Source: Burkholderiales bacterium
GTDB taxonomy: Bacteria; Pseudomonadota; Gammaproteobacteria; Burkholderiales; SG8-39
Assembly (NCBI GenBank): GCA_027493935.1
Contig: JAOSJV010000001.1
Coordinates: 2,317,157-2,381,156, forward strand
DNA length: 64,000 nt
Direction: 5' to 3'
The notes beneath the pieces were generated by a model. The model saw nothing but the letters and a program-made list of their open reading frames with translations. It was not told where the DNA came from and ran no database searches. This document shows, piece by piece, positions 9,586-17,900 of this stretch (positions are counted from its first letter, which is position 1; each line of letters begins with the position of its first letter). Both the position numbers and the translations under genes were made by a program.

Positions 9586-10098
9586 TCAGCGATCGTAGAT
9601 GATCAGGGGCGGCTGCGCCGGCGGCTGGATGTACGTGCCCTGCGGCGTTGGCACGACGTATCCGGTCCCGCCCGGGCCCAGGATCACAGAACCACCGCGC
9701 CCGGTCGGAACGAACAGCGTCGTCGGTTGATTCGGGCCGATGATCGTCGTGCCGCCGGCGGGGTTCGGGCGGATGATCGTCGTGCCGCCCGGAGAGAGGA
9801 TCGTGCTGCCGCCAGCGTTCGGCACGATGTAGGTCGGCGCGCCGCCTGGTCCGACGAGGCCGGTGCCCCACGGATTCTGATCGGTCACGAAGTATCCGGG
9901 CGCGACCTGCCCGGGCGCGACCACGACCGCGCCGCCGCCCTGGATCGGCGCGATCACACCGACGCCCATGCCCGGCTGCTGATAGCGCGGCGCGTGGCCG
10001 GCGCCCGGCACGCTGGTCTGCGGGATCACCGGCTGCGGAATGACCTGGGCGAGAACAGCCGCGGGAAACGCGGCGACGAGCATCGCGAGAACGCGCAT
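9586..10098 (-). CDS. Gly/Pro-rich exported repeat protein
   Basis: 170 residues. GGAGG lies just upstream of the ATG at 10096-10098. A signal peptide (MRVLAMLVAAFPAAVLAQ) is followed by a low-complexity Gly/Pro/Thr/Ile protein. Irregular short repeats follow the pattern G-G-[ST]-T-I-[IL]-x-P, for example GGSTILSPGGTTIIRP and GGTTIIGPN. No Cys, catalytic motif or membrane segment is visible after the signal. Such beta-favouring repeats suit a surface or extracellular structural protein. Position at the head of the minus-strand cluster with the CsgG-like and kinase genes makes it a candidate client or matrix component, which is inference. I do not recognise a named family. Confidence 0.6.
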   Translation of the reverse strand: MRVLAMLVAAFPAAVLAQVIPQPVIPQTSVPGAGHAPRYQQPGMGVGVIAPIQGGGAVVVAPGQVAPGYFVTDQNPWGTGLVGPGGAPTYIVPNAGGSTILSPGGTTIIRPNPAGGTTIIGPNQPTTLFVPTGRGGSVILGPGGTGYVVPTPQGTYIQPPAQPPLIIYDR

Positions 10099-10352
10099 GG
10101 AAACCTCCGCGATCGACGAGACCACGATACGCCCGCCGCGATGCGGTGTCCATCGGCGCCGCGCGGCCGGCGTGCGGTGTTCGTTGCGCGCGCGGACCGC
10201 GCCCGCTTCGCTCCGCCCGCGACACCGGCGCGCCGGTTCTGCGGAATCCTCGTGCCGCGGCAACTCCGGAGGAGTCCGCGGTCGGCATTCTGATCGTCCA
10301 CGACGCGTGACGCCCGCTCTTACTCGCCCTGGTCCCGGGCGCCGAAACGCGC

Positions 10353-10388
10353 GCGAACGCCGCGCGTGGCACCACGCGCGGCGTTCGC
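10353..10388. repeat. Perfect 17-bp inverted repeat with a 2-base centre
   Basis: Arms 10353-10369 and 10372-10388 are exact reverse complements around a CA centre. No T tract follows on either strand. It lies between divergent genes, upstream of the proposed speA promoter, so it is unlikely to be a simple terminator. It could be an operator or a cruciform-forming site. Confidence 0.8.
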
Positions 10389-10528
10389 CGCGAGCCTGGC
10401 CGCAACCCGAATAGCGCGCGACGAGCGGCTTCGCGACCTGCTGCGCGCCCCGCGGCGCGAGTGCGCACGCGACGCGCGGTGCGGACGCGACGAGAGCGTC
10501 TTTTCACTGAATCGACATGGATTTGCGC

Positions 10529-10558
10529 TTGATATTTCGGAGCCGCGGCGCGCATCAT
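10529..10558 (+). promoter_or_regulatory. Possible sigma-70 promoter of the polyamine operon
   Basis: TTGATA at 10529-10534 and CATCAT at 10553-10558 are separated by 18 bases, five and four matches to consensus. Transcription would begin about 45 bases before the speA start. Confidence 0.35.
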
Positions 10559-10609
10559 TCGCCCCGTGCCGAGGGCGCTCTTTGTCGCCTCAGGGGGGAA
10601 AGACCGAAA

Positions 10610-12542
10610 TTGAAGACCGCCGCCGTACGCTCGATCAAGACCGCCGCCTGGACCCCCGCCGAATCGGCCGATCTCTACGGCATCCGCAGCTGGGGCGCCG
10701 GCTACTTCGACCTCGGTGAGGACGGCTCGGTCACCGTCAACGTGAACTCCGACGGCAAGCGCCTCGGCGTGAGCATGCTCGACATCATCGCGGGCGTGCA
10801 GAGCCGTGGCCTGCAGATGCCGATCCTGCTGCGCATCGAGAACATCCTCGACGCGCAGATCTCGCTGCTGAACGAGAGCTTCGGGCGCGCAATCCGCACG
10901 CTCGGCTACCGCGGCGATTACCGCGGCGTCTTCCCGATCAAGGTCAATCAGCAGTGCCAGGTGATCGGCGAGATCGCCCGCTTCGGCGCGCGCTACGGCC
11001 ACGGGCTCGAGGCCGGCAGCAAGGCCGAGCTCCTGATCGCACTTGCCAGCCTGGACCCCGACTCCGGCCACATCGTCTGCAACGGCTACAAGGACACCGA
11101 ATTCGTCAGCCTCGGCCTGCAGGCGCTCAAGCTCGGCTACCGCTGCATCTTCGTGATCGAGACCCCGAGCGAGCTCCCGATCATCGTCGAGGAAAGCCGC
11201 CGCCTCGGCATCCGCCCGATGCTCGGCGCCCGCGTGAAGCTCGCCGCGAAGGTGGGCGGGCACTGGACCGAGAGCAGCGGCGACCGCAGCCTGTTCGGGC
11301 TCACCACCGCGCAGATCGTGCAGCTCGTGGACGAGCTGCGCGGCCACGGCATGCTCGACTGCCTCCGGCTCCTGCACTACCACCTCGGGTCCCAGATCCC
11401 GAACATCCGCGACATCCGCAGCGGGGTGCTCGAGGCCTGCCGCTACTACGTCGACCTCGCCAAGGAGGGTGCCGCGCTCGGCTACCTGGACCTCGGCGGC
11501 GGCCTCGCGGTCGATTACGACGGCTCGCAGACGAATTACGGCTTCAGCAAGAACTACTCCCTCGACGAGTACTGCTCGGACATCGTCGAGGCGATCATGA
11601 GCACCCTCGATCCGGAGGACATCGCGCATCCGACCATCGTTACCGAATCGGGCCGCGCGACCGTCGCCTACTCCTCGGTGCTGCTGTTCAATATCCTGGA
11701 CGTCACCCATTTCGAGCCGGCGCCGGTGCCCGAGGTGCTGCCGGAGGGCGAGCACGAGCTGATCGGCAACCTGCGCGAGTCGCTGAAGGGGATCAACCCG
11801 AAGAACCTGCAGGAGACGTTCAACGACGCGCTGTACTACCGCGAGGGAGATCCGCGAGCTCTTCAAGCGCGGCCAGATCCGGCTGCGCGCGCTCTCGGCG
11901 GCCGAGAACATCTTCCTGGAGATCGTGCGCACGATCGCGCGCGAGATGCAGGGCGCGAAGCGCATCCCGCCGAGCCTCGAGGGGCTCGAGGAGTCCCTCG
12001 CCGACATCTACTACGGCAATTTCTCGGTGTTCCAGTCGCTGCCCGACGTCTGGGCCATCGAGCAGGTCTTCCCGGTGATACCGGTGCACCGTCACAACGA
12101 GGCGCCCACCCGGCAGGCGATCATCGCCGACATCACCTGCGACTCGGACGGCAAGATCGACCGGTTCATCGGCACCCGCGGGGTACGCAAGACGCTGCCG
12201 GTGCACCCGTTCGTCGACGGCGAGCCCTACTACTTCGGCGTGTTCCTGGTGGGCGCCTACCAGGAGACGCTCGGCGACCTGCACAACCTCATGGGCGACA
12301 CCAACGTTGCCAGCGTGCGGATCAACGAGGACGGCACCTTCGACGTGGCGCGCGAGATGGCTGGCGACAGCATCGCCGACGTGCTGAGCTACGTCGAGTA
12401 CCAGCCGCAGCAACTGCTGGAGCAGTTCCGCACGACCGCCGAGCAGGCGGTACGCAAGGGGCGGATCTCGGTGGGCGAGCGGCAGGCGATTCTGGAAGCG
12501 TTCTCGGCGAGCCTGCGCGGCTACACCTACTACGAGGACTGA
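10610..12542 (+). CDS. speA: Biosynthetic arginine decarboxylase (one frameshift)
   Basis: Converts arginine to agmatine, the first step of putrescine synthesis; PLP enzyme. About 643 residues after removal of one extra G at 11845-11847, matching the usual 630-660. The TTG at 10610 is the chosen start because a GGGGGGA site lies about nine bases upstream and it begins where the conserved region begins; an ATG at 10517 has no such site. The PLP-binding lysine motif is YRGVFPIKVNQQ. Others are GLEAGSKAELL, VCNGYKD, LLHYHLGSQ, DLGGGLAVDYDG, VTESGRA, and near the end DITCDSDGKID, LVGAYQE and YTYYED. It leads an operon with carboxy(nor)spermidine and agmatinase genes. Confidence 0.93.
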
Positions 12543-12589
12543 GGCGGTACGCAGAGCGGGGCGGGCGTCCGGCCCGCCGCACGCGGGGC

Positions 12590-12615
12590 GCGACCGCCGC
12601 GCCGGAGGCGGTCGC
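12590..12615 (+). terminator. Hairpin after speA
   Basis: GCGACCGCC (12590-12598) and GGCGGTCGC (12607-12615) form a perfect 9-bp stem with an 8-base loop. There is no T tract, so it may be an attenuating or mRNA-stabilising hairpin rather than a full terminator within the operon. Confidence 0.4.
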
Positions 12616-12701
12616 TCCGGGCGGAGGGCGACGCGCACGCCTGGAACCCCGACCGCCGCCGGGGGGGTCACAATCGGCAACCTTCTGGGAGAGCGAGCGA
12701 C

Positions 12702-13907
12702 ATGGCCAAGGTGTTGATCGTCGGCGCCGGCGGCGTCGGTCAAGTGGTGGCGCACAAGTGCGCGCAGGTGCCCGAGGTGTTCGCCGAGATCGTGCTCGCG
12801 AGCCGGACCGAGGCGAAGTGCCGCGCGATCGCGGCGCAGGTTGCCGAGCGGACTGGCCGCACGATCGAGACGGCCCAGGTGGATGCCGACGACGTGCCGC
12901 AGACGACGCGGCTGATCGAGCGCGTGAAACCCGGCGTGGTGGTCAACGTTGCCCTGCCCTACCAGGACCTGCCGATCATGGACGCGTGCCTCGCGGCCGG
13001 CGTCGACTACCTCGACACGGCGAACTACGAGCCGCGCGACACGGCGAAGTTCGAGTATCGCTGGCAGTGGGCCTACCACGAGCGCTTTCGCGAGCGCGGC
13101 ACCATGGCGCTGCTCGGCAGCGGCTTCGATCCGGGTGCGACCAACGTGTTCACGGCGTACCTCGCCAAGCACCACTTCGACACGATCGAGACGCTCGACA
13201 TCATCGACTGCAACGCGGGCGAGCACGGCCAGCCGTTCGCGACCAACTTCAATCCGGAGATCAACATCCGCGAGGTGACCGCGCGCGGCCGCTACTGGGA
13301 GGACGGCGTTTGGAAGGAGACCGATCCCCTCTCGGTGAGCCGCATGTTCGACTTCCCGGAGGGCATCGGCCCGAAGAAGATCTATCTCCTCTACCACGAG
13401 GAGCTCGAGTCGATCGCGCAGCACTTTCCGTCGCTCAAGCGGGCGCGGTTCTGGATGACCTTCTCCGACAACTACCTGAAGCACCTCGAGGTGCTCGGGA
13501 ACGTCGGCATGACGGGCATCGAGCCGGTGATGTTCCAGGGGCGCGCGATCGTGCCGCTCGAGTTCCTCAAGGCGCTGCTGCCCGACCCGTCGAGCCTCGG
13601 GCCGCTCACCAAGGGCAGGACCTGCATCGGCTGCCTGGTGCGCGGCAAGCAGGCCGGCAAGGACAAGATCGCGTTCCTCTACAACGTCTGCGACCACGAG
13701 GCGTGCTATCGCGAGGTCGGCTCGCAGGCGATCTCCTACACGACCGGCGTGCCGGCGATGATCGGCGCGAAGCTGATGCTGACCCGGAAGTGGCGCGGCA
13801 AGGGCGTCTTCAACATGGAAGAGTTCGATCCCGATCCCTTCATGGAGGACATGAACCGGCACGGGCTGCCGTGGGTGGTGACGACGCTCGACAAGCCGAT
13901 GGACTGA
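12702..13907 (+). CDS. Carboxy(nor)spermidine dehydrogenase, saccharopine dehydrogenase family
   Basis: 401 residues with GGGAGAG before the ATG. It condenses a diamine with aspartate semialdehyde to carboxyspermidine or carboxynorspermidine using NAD(P)H. Evidence: Rossmann motif VLIVGAGGVGQVVAHKCA at the N terminus, then VVNVALPYQDLPIMDACL, DYLDTANYEPRD, and GSGFDPGATNVFTAY. A C-terminal DHEACYREV segment and YTTGVPAMIGA follow. These match the carboxynorspermidine synthase branch rather than lysine-pathway saccharopine dehydrogenase. It lies between speA and nspC, which supplies the pathway context. Whether spermidine or norspermidine is the end product cannot be decided from sequence; in most bacteria without spermidine synthase this route makes spermidine. 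Confidence 0.87.
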   Translation: MAKVLIVGAGGVGQVVAHKCAQVPEVFAEIVLASRTEAKCRAIAAQVAERTGRTIETAQVDADDVPQTTRLIERVKPGVVVNVALPYQDLPIMDACLAAGVDYLDTANYEPRDTAKFEYRWQWAYHERFRERGTMALLGSGFDPGATNVFTAYLAKHHFDTIETLDIIDCNAGEHGQPFATNFNPEINIREVTARGRYWEDGVWKETDPLSVSRMFDFPEGIGPKKIYLLYHEELESIAQHFPSLKRARFWMTFSDNYLKHLEVLGNVGMTGIEPVMFQGRAIVPLEFLKALLPDPSSLGPLTKGRTCIGCLVRGKQAGKDKIAFLYNVCDHEACYREVGSQAISYTTGVPAMIGAKLMLTRKWRGKGVFNMEEFDPDPFMEDMNRHGLPWVVTTLDKPMD

Positions 13908-13936
13908 GTCCGGCGCCGCCGGCCGCAGCCCCCGCA

Positions 13937-15103
13937 ATGCGCACCGCCCGTTTCCGCAAGCTCGATCCCGCACGCGTTCCCTCGCCCTGCTTCGTCGTCG
14001 ACGAGGTGGCGGTCGAGGAGAACCTGCAGGTGCTCGACCGGGTGCAGCGCGCCACCGGCGCGAAGATCCTGCTCGCGCTGAAGGCGTTCTCGATGTGGAG
14101 CCTCGCGCCGCTCGTCATGCGCTACCTGAAGGGCACCTGCGCGAGCGGGCTGCACGAGGCGCGGCTCGGGCGCGAGGCGTTCGGCGGCGAGGTGCATACG
14201 TTCTGCGCGGCCTTCACCGAGCACGATCTCGCCGAGGTGCTGGAGATCTCGGACCACGTCGTGTTCAACTCGCCGTCGCAGTGGGATCGCTTCGCCCCGC
14301 TCGCGCGCGCGGCGGCCCGGCGCCGGCCGGAGCTGCGCCTCGGCCTGCGCGTGAACCCGGAACATTCAGAGGGCGAGGTGCCGCTCTACGACCCGTGCGC
14401 CCCGTGCTCGCGGCTCGGCATTGCGCGCGCGCGCTTCCCCGGACACGCGCTCGACGGCATCAGCGGCCTGCACTTCCACACGCTCTGCGAGCAGAGCGTG
14501 GGTCCCCTCGAGCGCACGGTCGCCGCCTTCGAGGCGAAATTCGGCGAGTTCATCCCGGGCATGCAGTGGATCAACTTCGGCGGCGGGCACCACATCACCC
14601 GGCCCGACTACGACGTGGAGGCACTGATCCGGCTGGTGGGCGGCTTCCAGACCCGCCACGGCGTCCAGCTGTATCTCGAGCCCGGCGAGGCAGTCGTGCT
14701 CCACGCAGGCGTGCTGGTCGCCGAGGTGCTCGACCTGCCGTGGAACGGGATGCCGCTCGCGATCCTCGACACCTCCGCGACCTGTCACATGCCGGACGTG
14801 CTCGAGATGCCCTACCGGCCGGGCATCATCGACGCCGGGGCGGCCGGTGCGCATGCGCACACCTACCGCCTCGGCGGACAGACCTGCCTTGCAGGCGACG
14901 TGATCGGCGACTACTCGTTCGCCGCGCCGCTCACGGTCGGACGCCGGCTCGTGTTCGAGGACATGGCGCACTACACCATGGTCAAGACGAACACGTTCAA
15001 CGGCATCGCCCTCCCGGCGATCGCGATCTGGAACTCCGCGACCGACCGCATCCGGGTGGTGCGAGAGTTCGGCTACGAAGACTTCAAGGGCCGGCTCTCG
15101 TGA
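13937..15103 (+). CDS. nspC: Carboxy(nor)spermidine decarboxylase
   Basis: 388 residues. A PLP enzyme of the alanine-racemase-fold decarboxylases that removes the carboxyl group from carboxy(nor)spermidine. Visible features are PSPCFVVDEVAVEENL at the start, the PLP lysine in ILLALKAFSMW, then GLRVNPEHSEGEVPLYDPC, SGLHFHTLCEQ, INFGGGHHIT, and YLEPGEAVV. The C-terminal half has GQTCLAGDVIGDYSF and MAHYTMVKTNTFNG. It starts 29 bases after the dehydrogenase stop, and its own stop overlaps the next start (GTGA), so translation is coupled to the agmatinase gene. Confidence 0.93.
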   Translation: MRTARFRKLDPARVPSPCFVVDEVAVEENLQVLDRVQRATGAKILLALKAFSMWSLAPLVMRYLKGTCASGLHEARLGREAFGGEVHTFCAAFTEHDLAEVLEISDHVVFNSPSQWDRFAPLARAAARRRPELRLGLRVNPEHSEGEVPLYDPCAPCSRLGIARARFPGHALDGISGLHFHTLCEQSVGPLERTVAAFEAKFGEFIPGMQWINFGGGHHITRPDYDVEALIRLVGGFQTRHGVQLYLEPGEAVVLHAGVLVAEVLDLPWNGMPLAILDTSATCHMPDVLEMPYRPGIIDAGAAGAHAHTYRLGGQTCLAGDVIGDYSFAAPLTVGRRLVFEDMAHYTMVKTNTFNGIALPAIAIWNSATDRIRVVREFGYEDFKGRLS

Positions 15104-15981
15104 GCGCATCCCTCGCGGGACGCGCGGCGGAGCGCTTCTTCGGCACCGAGCTCCCCGACGTCGCGCCCGAAGACGCGCGCTTCCACGTCCTGCCGGTGCC
15201 CTACGAGAAGACCGTGTCCTACGGCGGCGGCACGGCGCGCGGTCCGGCGGCGATCATCGCGGCCTCGGGCCAGCTCGAGCGCTGGGACGGCGCGAGCGAC
15301 CCCGGGGCGGAGGGGATCTACACCTGGCCGGCGATCGATTGCAGCGGCGCGGCCGAGCGCGTCATCGAGGCGATCGCGGCGGCGGTCGGGCGCATCCTGC
15401 GCCTCGGCAAGCTGCCGGTCGTGCTGGGCGGCGAGCACACGGTGACCTGGGGCGTGATCCGCGGCTACCTGGACGCCGGCATCGGCGACTTCGGCGTCGT
15501 GCAGATCGACGCGCACGCGGACCTGCGCGAGCGCTACGAGGGCGACCCGCTCAGCCACGCGAGCGTGATGCGGCGGATCGTCGAGGCCGGCATCCCGCTC
15601 TTCCAGCTCGGCAACCGCGCCTACTGCGAGGAGGAGCGCACCGCGCGCGCGGAATACGGCGTGGGCTACGTCGACGCCGACCAGCTCGTGCCGCGCGGCA
15701 TCGATTCGGTCGCGCTGCCGGCGGGGTTTCCCGGCGAGGTGTTCTTCACGGTGGACGTCGACGGGATCGACCCGTCGGTGCTGCCCGCCACCGGCACGCC
15801 GGTGCCCGGCGGGCTGGGCTGGTACCAGACGCTGGCGCTGTTCGAATCGGTCGCGCGCCAGCGCCGCATCATCGGCTTCGACGTGATGGAGTTCGCCCCG
15901 ATTCCGGGGTTTCACGCCTTCGAGTTCGCGGCCGCACTGCTCGCCTACAAGCTGATGGGCATCGTGCAGCGCGCCGGGTGA
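15100..15981 (+). CDS. speB: Agmatinase (ureohydrolase family)
   Basis: 293 residues from a GTG at 15100 that overlaps the nspC stop by four bases. It hydrolyses agmatine to putrescine and urea with a dimanganese centre. Metal ligands are seen in GGEHTVTWG, QIDAHADLRERYEG and TVDVDGIDPSVLPATGTPVPGG, the three signature segments of arginase/agmatinase. Because speA opens the same operon, agmatine is the logical substrate. With the dehydrogenase and NspC, the four genes lead from arginine to a triamine without SAM-dependent spermidine synthase. Confidence 0.92.
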   Translation: MSASLAGRAAERFFGTELPDVAPEDARFHVLPVPYEKTVSYGGGTARGPAAIIAASGQLERWDGASDPGAEGIYTWPAIDCSGAAERVIEAIAAAVGRILRLGKLPVVLGGEHTVTWGVIRGYLDAGIGDFGVVQIDAHADLRERYEGDPLSHASVMRRIVEAGIPLFQLGNRAYCEEERTARAEYGVGYVDADQLVPRGIDSVALPAGFPGEVFFTVDVDGIDPSVLPATGTPVPGGLGWYQTLALFESVARQRRIIGFDVMEFAPIPGFHAFEFAAALLAYKLMGIVQRAG

Positions 15982-16033
15982 GGCCCTCGATGCACCGATC
16001 GATCGCCGCTCCCGCAGGGGTGACGAAAGAAGA

Positions 16034-16142
16034 TCATTCCCGCGCAGACGGAAATCCAGCCCGACTGTGCTCGAAGGCAGGCGGGCCCCGCTTTCCCAGG
16101 GACGACGCGAGCAGGTCATTCCCGCGCAAGCGGGAATCCAGC
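16034..16142. repeat. Dispersed palindromic repeats between speB and phoU
   Basis: Two copies, about 16034-16060 (degenerate) and 16115-16142 (intact: GTCATTCCCGCG-caa-GCGGGAATCCAG). They lie between convergent genes, as at 4.9 kb, where the stem may help end transcription from both sides. Confidence 0.7.
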
Positions 16143-16195
16143 CGGGCGTTGCCAACGCACAGTGGATCCCGCCGCTCGCGCGGCGATGGCCGTGC

Positions 16196-16930
16196 CTAGC
16201 GAGACCCCCGTCCGCCGCCCGCGCCTTCCTGGGGCGGGTGCGCGCCGCCGTGGCGCACGTCCTCGCCGCGGACCAGGTAGATGACGTACTCGGCGAGATT
16301 GCGGGCATGGTCGCCGATGCGCTCCAACGCCTTCACCAGCAGCACGGCGTTGATCGCGTGCCCGACGTTGCGCGCGTCCTCGAGGATGAAGGTCGACAGG
16401 CGCCGCAGGCTCGACTGGAACTCGGCGTCGAGCTCGTGGTGCCGCTGCACCAGGGACTCGGCGCCGGCCAGGTCGAACGTGTCGTACAGCGCCACCGCGT
16501 CCTGCAGCATGCCGACGGCGAGGCGGCCCATCGTCTGCACGTCGCGCAGCAGCTTGCGGCTCGGGCGCCGGACCTCGTCGTCGTAGACCGCGAGCGTGGT
16601 ATGGGCGATCCGTACCGCCTCGTCGCCGATGCGCTCGAGGTCGGCGACCGCCTTCGCGAACGCCATCACGACCCGCAGGTCGCGCGCCACCGGGCCGCGC
16701 CGGCCCACGACCCACCAGACGTTGTCGTCGAGCTTCAGCTCGAGCGCGTCGACCTGGCTCTCGCGCGTCAGCACCCGCCGGACCGTCTCGAGATCGCCGC
16801 TCTTGAGCGCCTCCAGCGCTTCCCGGCACTGCTCGAGCACCAGCCCGCCCATCTCCAGCACCAGGAGGTGCAGGGTGTTCAGCTCGCCGTCGTAGCGGCG
16901 GACGGTGTGGCCTTCCAGGATCTCGGACAT
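16196..16930 (-). CDS. phoU: Phosphate transport/signalling regulator PhoU
   Basis: 244 residues and mostly helical, with the duplicated PhoU repeat: LERIGDEAVRIAHTTL in the first half and ALERIGDHARNLAEYVIYLV in the second, each containing the metal-binding E/D-x-x-x-D pattern. It links the Pst transporter to PhoR and represses the Pho regulon when phosphate is plentiful. It is the last gene of pstSCAB-phoU, 47 bases after pstB. The C-terminal tail is Gly/Arg-rich (GGAHPPQEGAGGG) and probably disordered. Confidence 0.94.
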   Translation of the reverse strand: MSEILEGHTVRRYDGELNTLHLLVLEMGGLVLEQCREALEALKSGDLETVRRVLTRESQVDALELKLDDNVWWVVGRRGPVARDLRVVMAFAKAVADLERIGDEAVRIAHTTLAVYDDEVRRPSRKLLRDVQTMGRLAVGMLQDAVALYDTFDLAGAESLVQRHHELDAEFQSSLRRLSTFILEDARNVGHAINAVLLVKALERIGDHARNLAEYVIYLVRGEDVRHGGAHPPQEGAGGGRGSR

Positions 16931-16977
16931 TCGGCCGCGCTCCTTTTCTGCGCGCGCCCCGACCAGACGGTCCGCGG

Positions 16978-17865
16978 CTACCCGAAGCGTCCGGTGATGT
17001 AGTCTTCCGTGAGCTGGTGGCGCGGGCGCGTGAAGATCTGCTTAGTATCGCCCACCTCGATCAGGTCGCCAAGGTGGAAATACGCGGTGCGCTGCGACAC
17101 TCGGGCCGCCTGCTGCATCGAGTGCGTGACGATGCAGATCGAGTAGTGCTCGCGCAGCTCGTCGATCAGCTCCTCGATGCGCGCGGTCGAGATCGGGTCG
17201 AGCGCCGAGCACGGCTCGTCCATCAGGATCACCTCGGGCTGCACCGCGATCGAGCGCGCGATGCACAGGCGCTGCTGCTGGCCGCCCGAGAGGCCGGTGC
17301 CGGGGTCGCCCAGGCGATCCTTCACCTCGTCCCACAGCCCGGCGCGCTTCAGGCTGTTGACCACGATCTCCTCGAGCTCGGTCTTGTCCTGCGCCAGCCC
17401 GTGGATCCGAGGTCCGAACGCGACGTTCTCCCAGATCGACTTCGGAAACGGGTTCGGCTTCTGGAACACCATGCTGACCCGCGCGCGCAGCGGAACGACG
17501 TCGATGCGGCGCGCGTTGATGTCCTCGCCGTCCATGACGATCTCGCCGGTGACGCGACAGCCGGCGATCGTGTCGTTCATGCGGTTCAGGCAGCGCAGGA
17601 AGGTCGTCTTGCCGCAGCCCGACGGCCCGATCATCGCGAGCACCTCGTTCTGCCCGACGTCCACGCTGACGTTCTTGATCGCCTGCTTGTCGCCGTAATA
17701 GACGTTGACCGCGGTGCACCGCATGCGGGGGGTCCTGACCCGGACCTCGCCGACCGTCTCGCGGACGTCGCGCGCCACCGTTGCGATGTGCGAGAGGTTG
17801 ACCGCGTCCTTGACGCGGCTAGCGGCGACTGTGGCGTCGACGGCGCTCGTTTGCGTGGCTGTCAT
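16978..17865 (-). CDS. pstB: Phosphate ABC transporter ATPase
   Basis: 295 residues. Walker [24 protein letters not shown] (the PstB Q-loop signature), [14 protein letters not shown] and Walker [14 protein letters not shown] are all present. It energises phosphate import through PstC/PstA. It carries an N-terminal extension of about 45 residues before the ATPase core, which is longer than in enteric PstB. The start at 17865 has AGGAACC upstream and follows pstA by 35 bases. Confidence 0.95.
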   Translation of the reverse strand: MTATQTSAVDATVAASRVKDAVNLSHIATVARDVRETVGEVRVRTPRMRCTAVNVYYGDKQAIKNVSVDVGQNEVLAMIGPSGCGKTTFLRCLNRMNDTIAGCRVTGEIVMDGEDINARRIDVVPLRARVSMVFQKPNPFPKSIWENVAFGPRIHGLAQDKTELEEIVVNSLKRAGLWDEVKDRLGDPGTGLSGGQQQRLCIARSIAVQPEVILMDEPCSALDPISTARIEELIDELREHYSICIVTHSMQQAARVSQRTAYFHLGDLIEVGDTKQIFTRPRHQLTEDYITGRFG

Positions 17866-17900
17866 GAGAGGTTCCTGGTTGCCTTTCTGCAGTTCCCCGC

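Larger units (their letters stand above)
10099..10609. other. Divergent intergenic region upstream of speA
   Basis: 511 bases between the divergent repeat-protein gene and speA. It holds a 17-bp perfect inverted repeat at 10353-10388 and a plausible speA promoter at 10529-10558, both listed separately. No supported gene was found in it. Confidence 0.6.

Noticed and set aside
10517..15103. A single plus-strand open frame of about 1,528 codons
   Set aside because: It is speA, then non-coding frames opposite or across the next gene after the indel at 11845, and finally nspC. It is an artefact of one extra base and GC-rich open frames, not a fusion protein.
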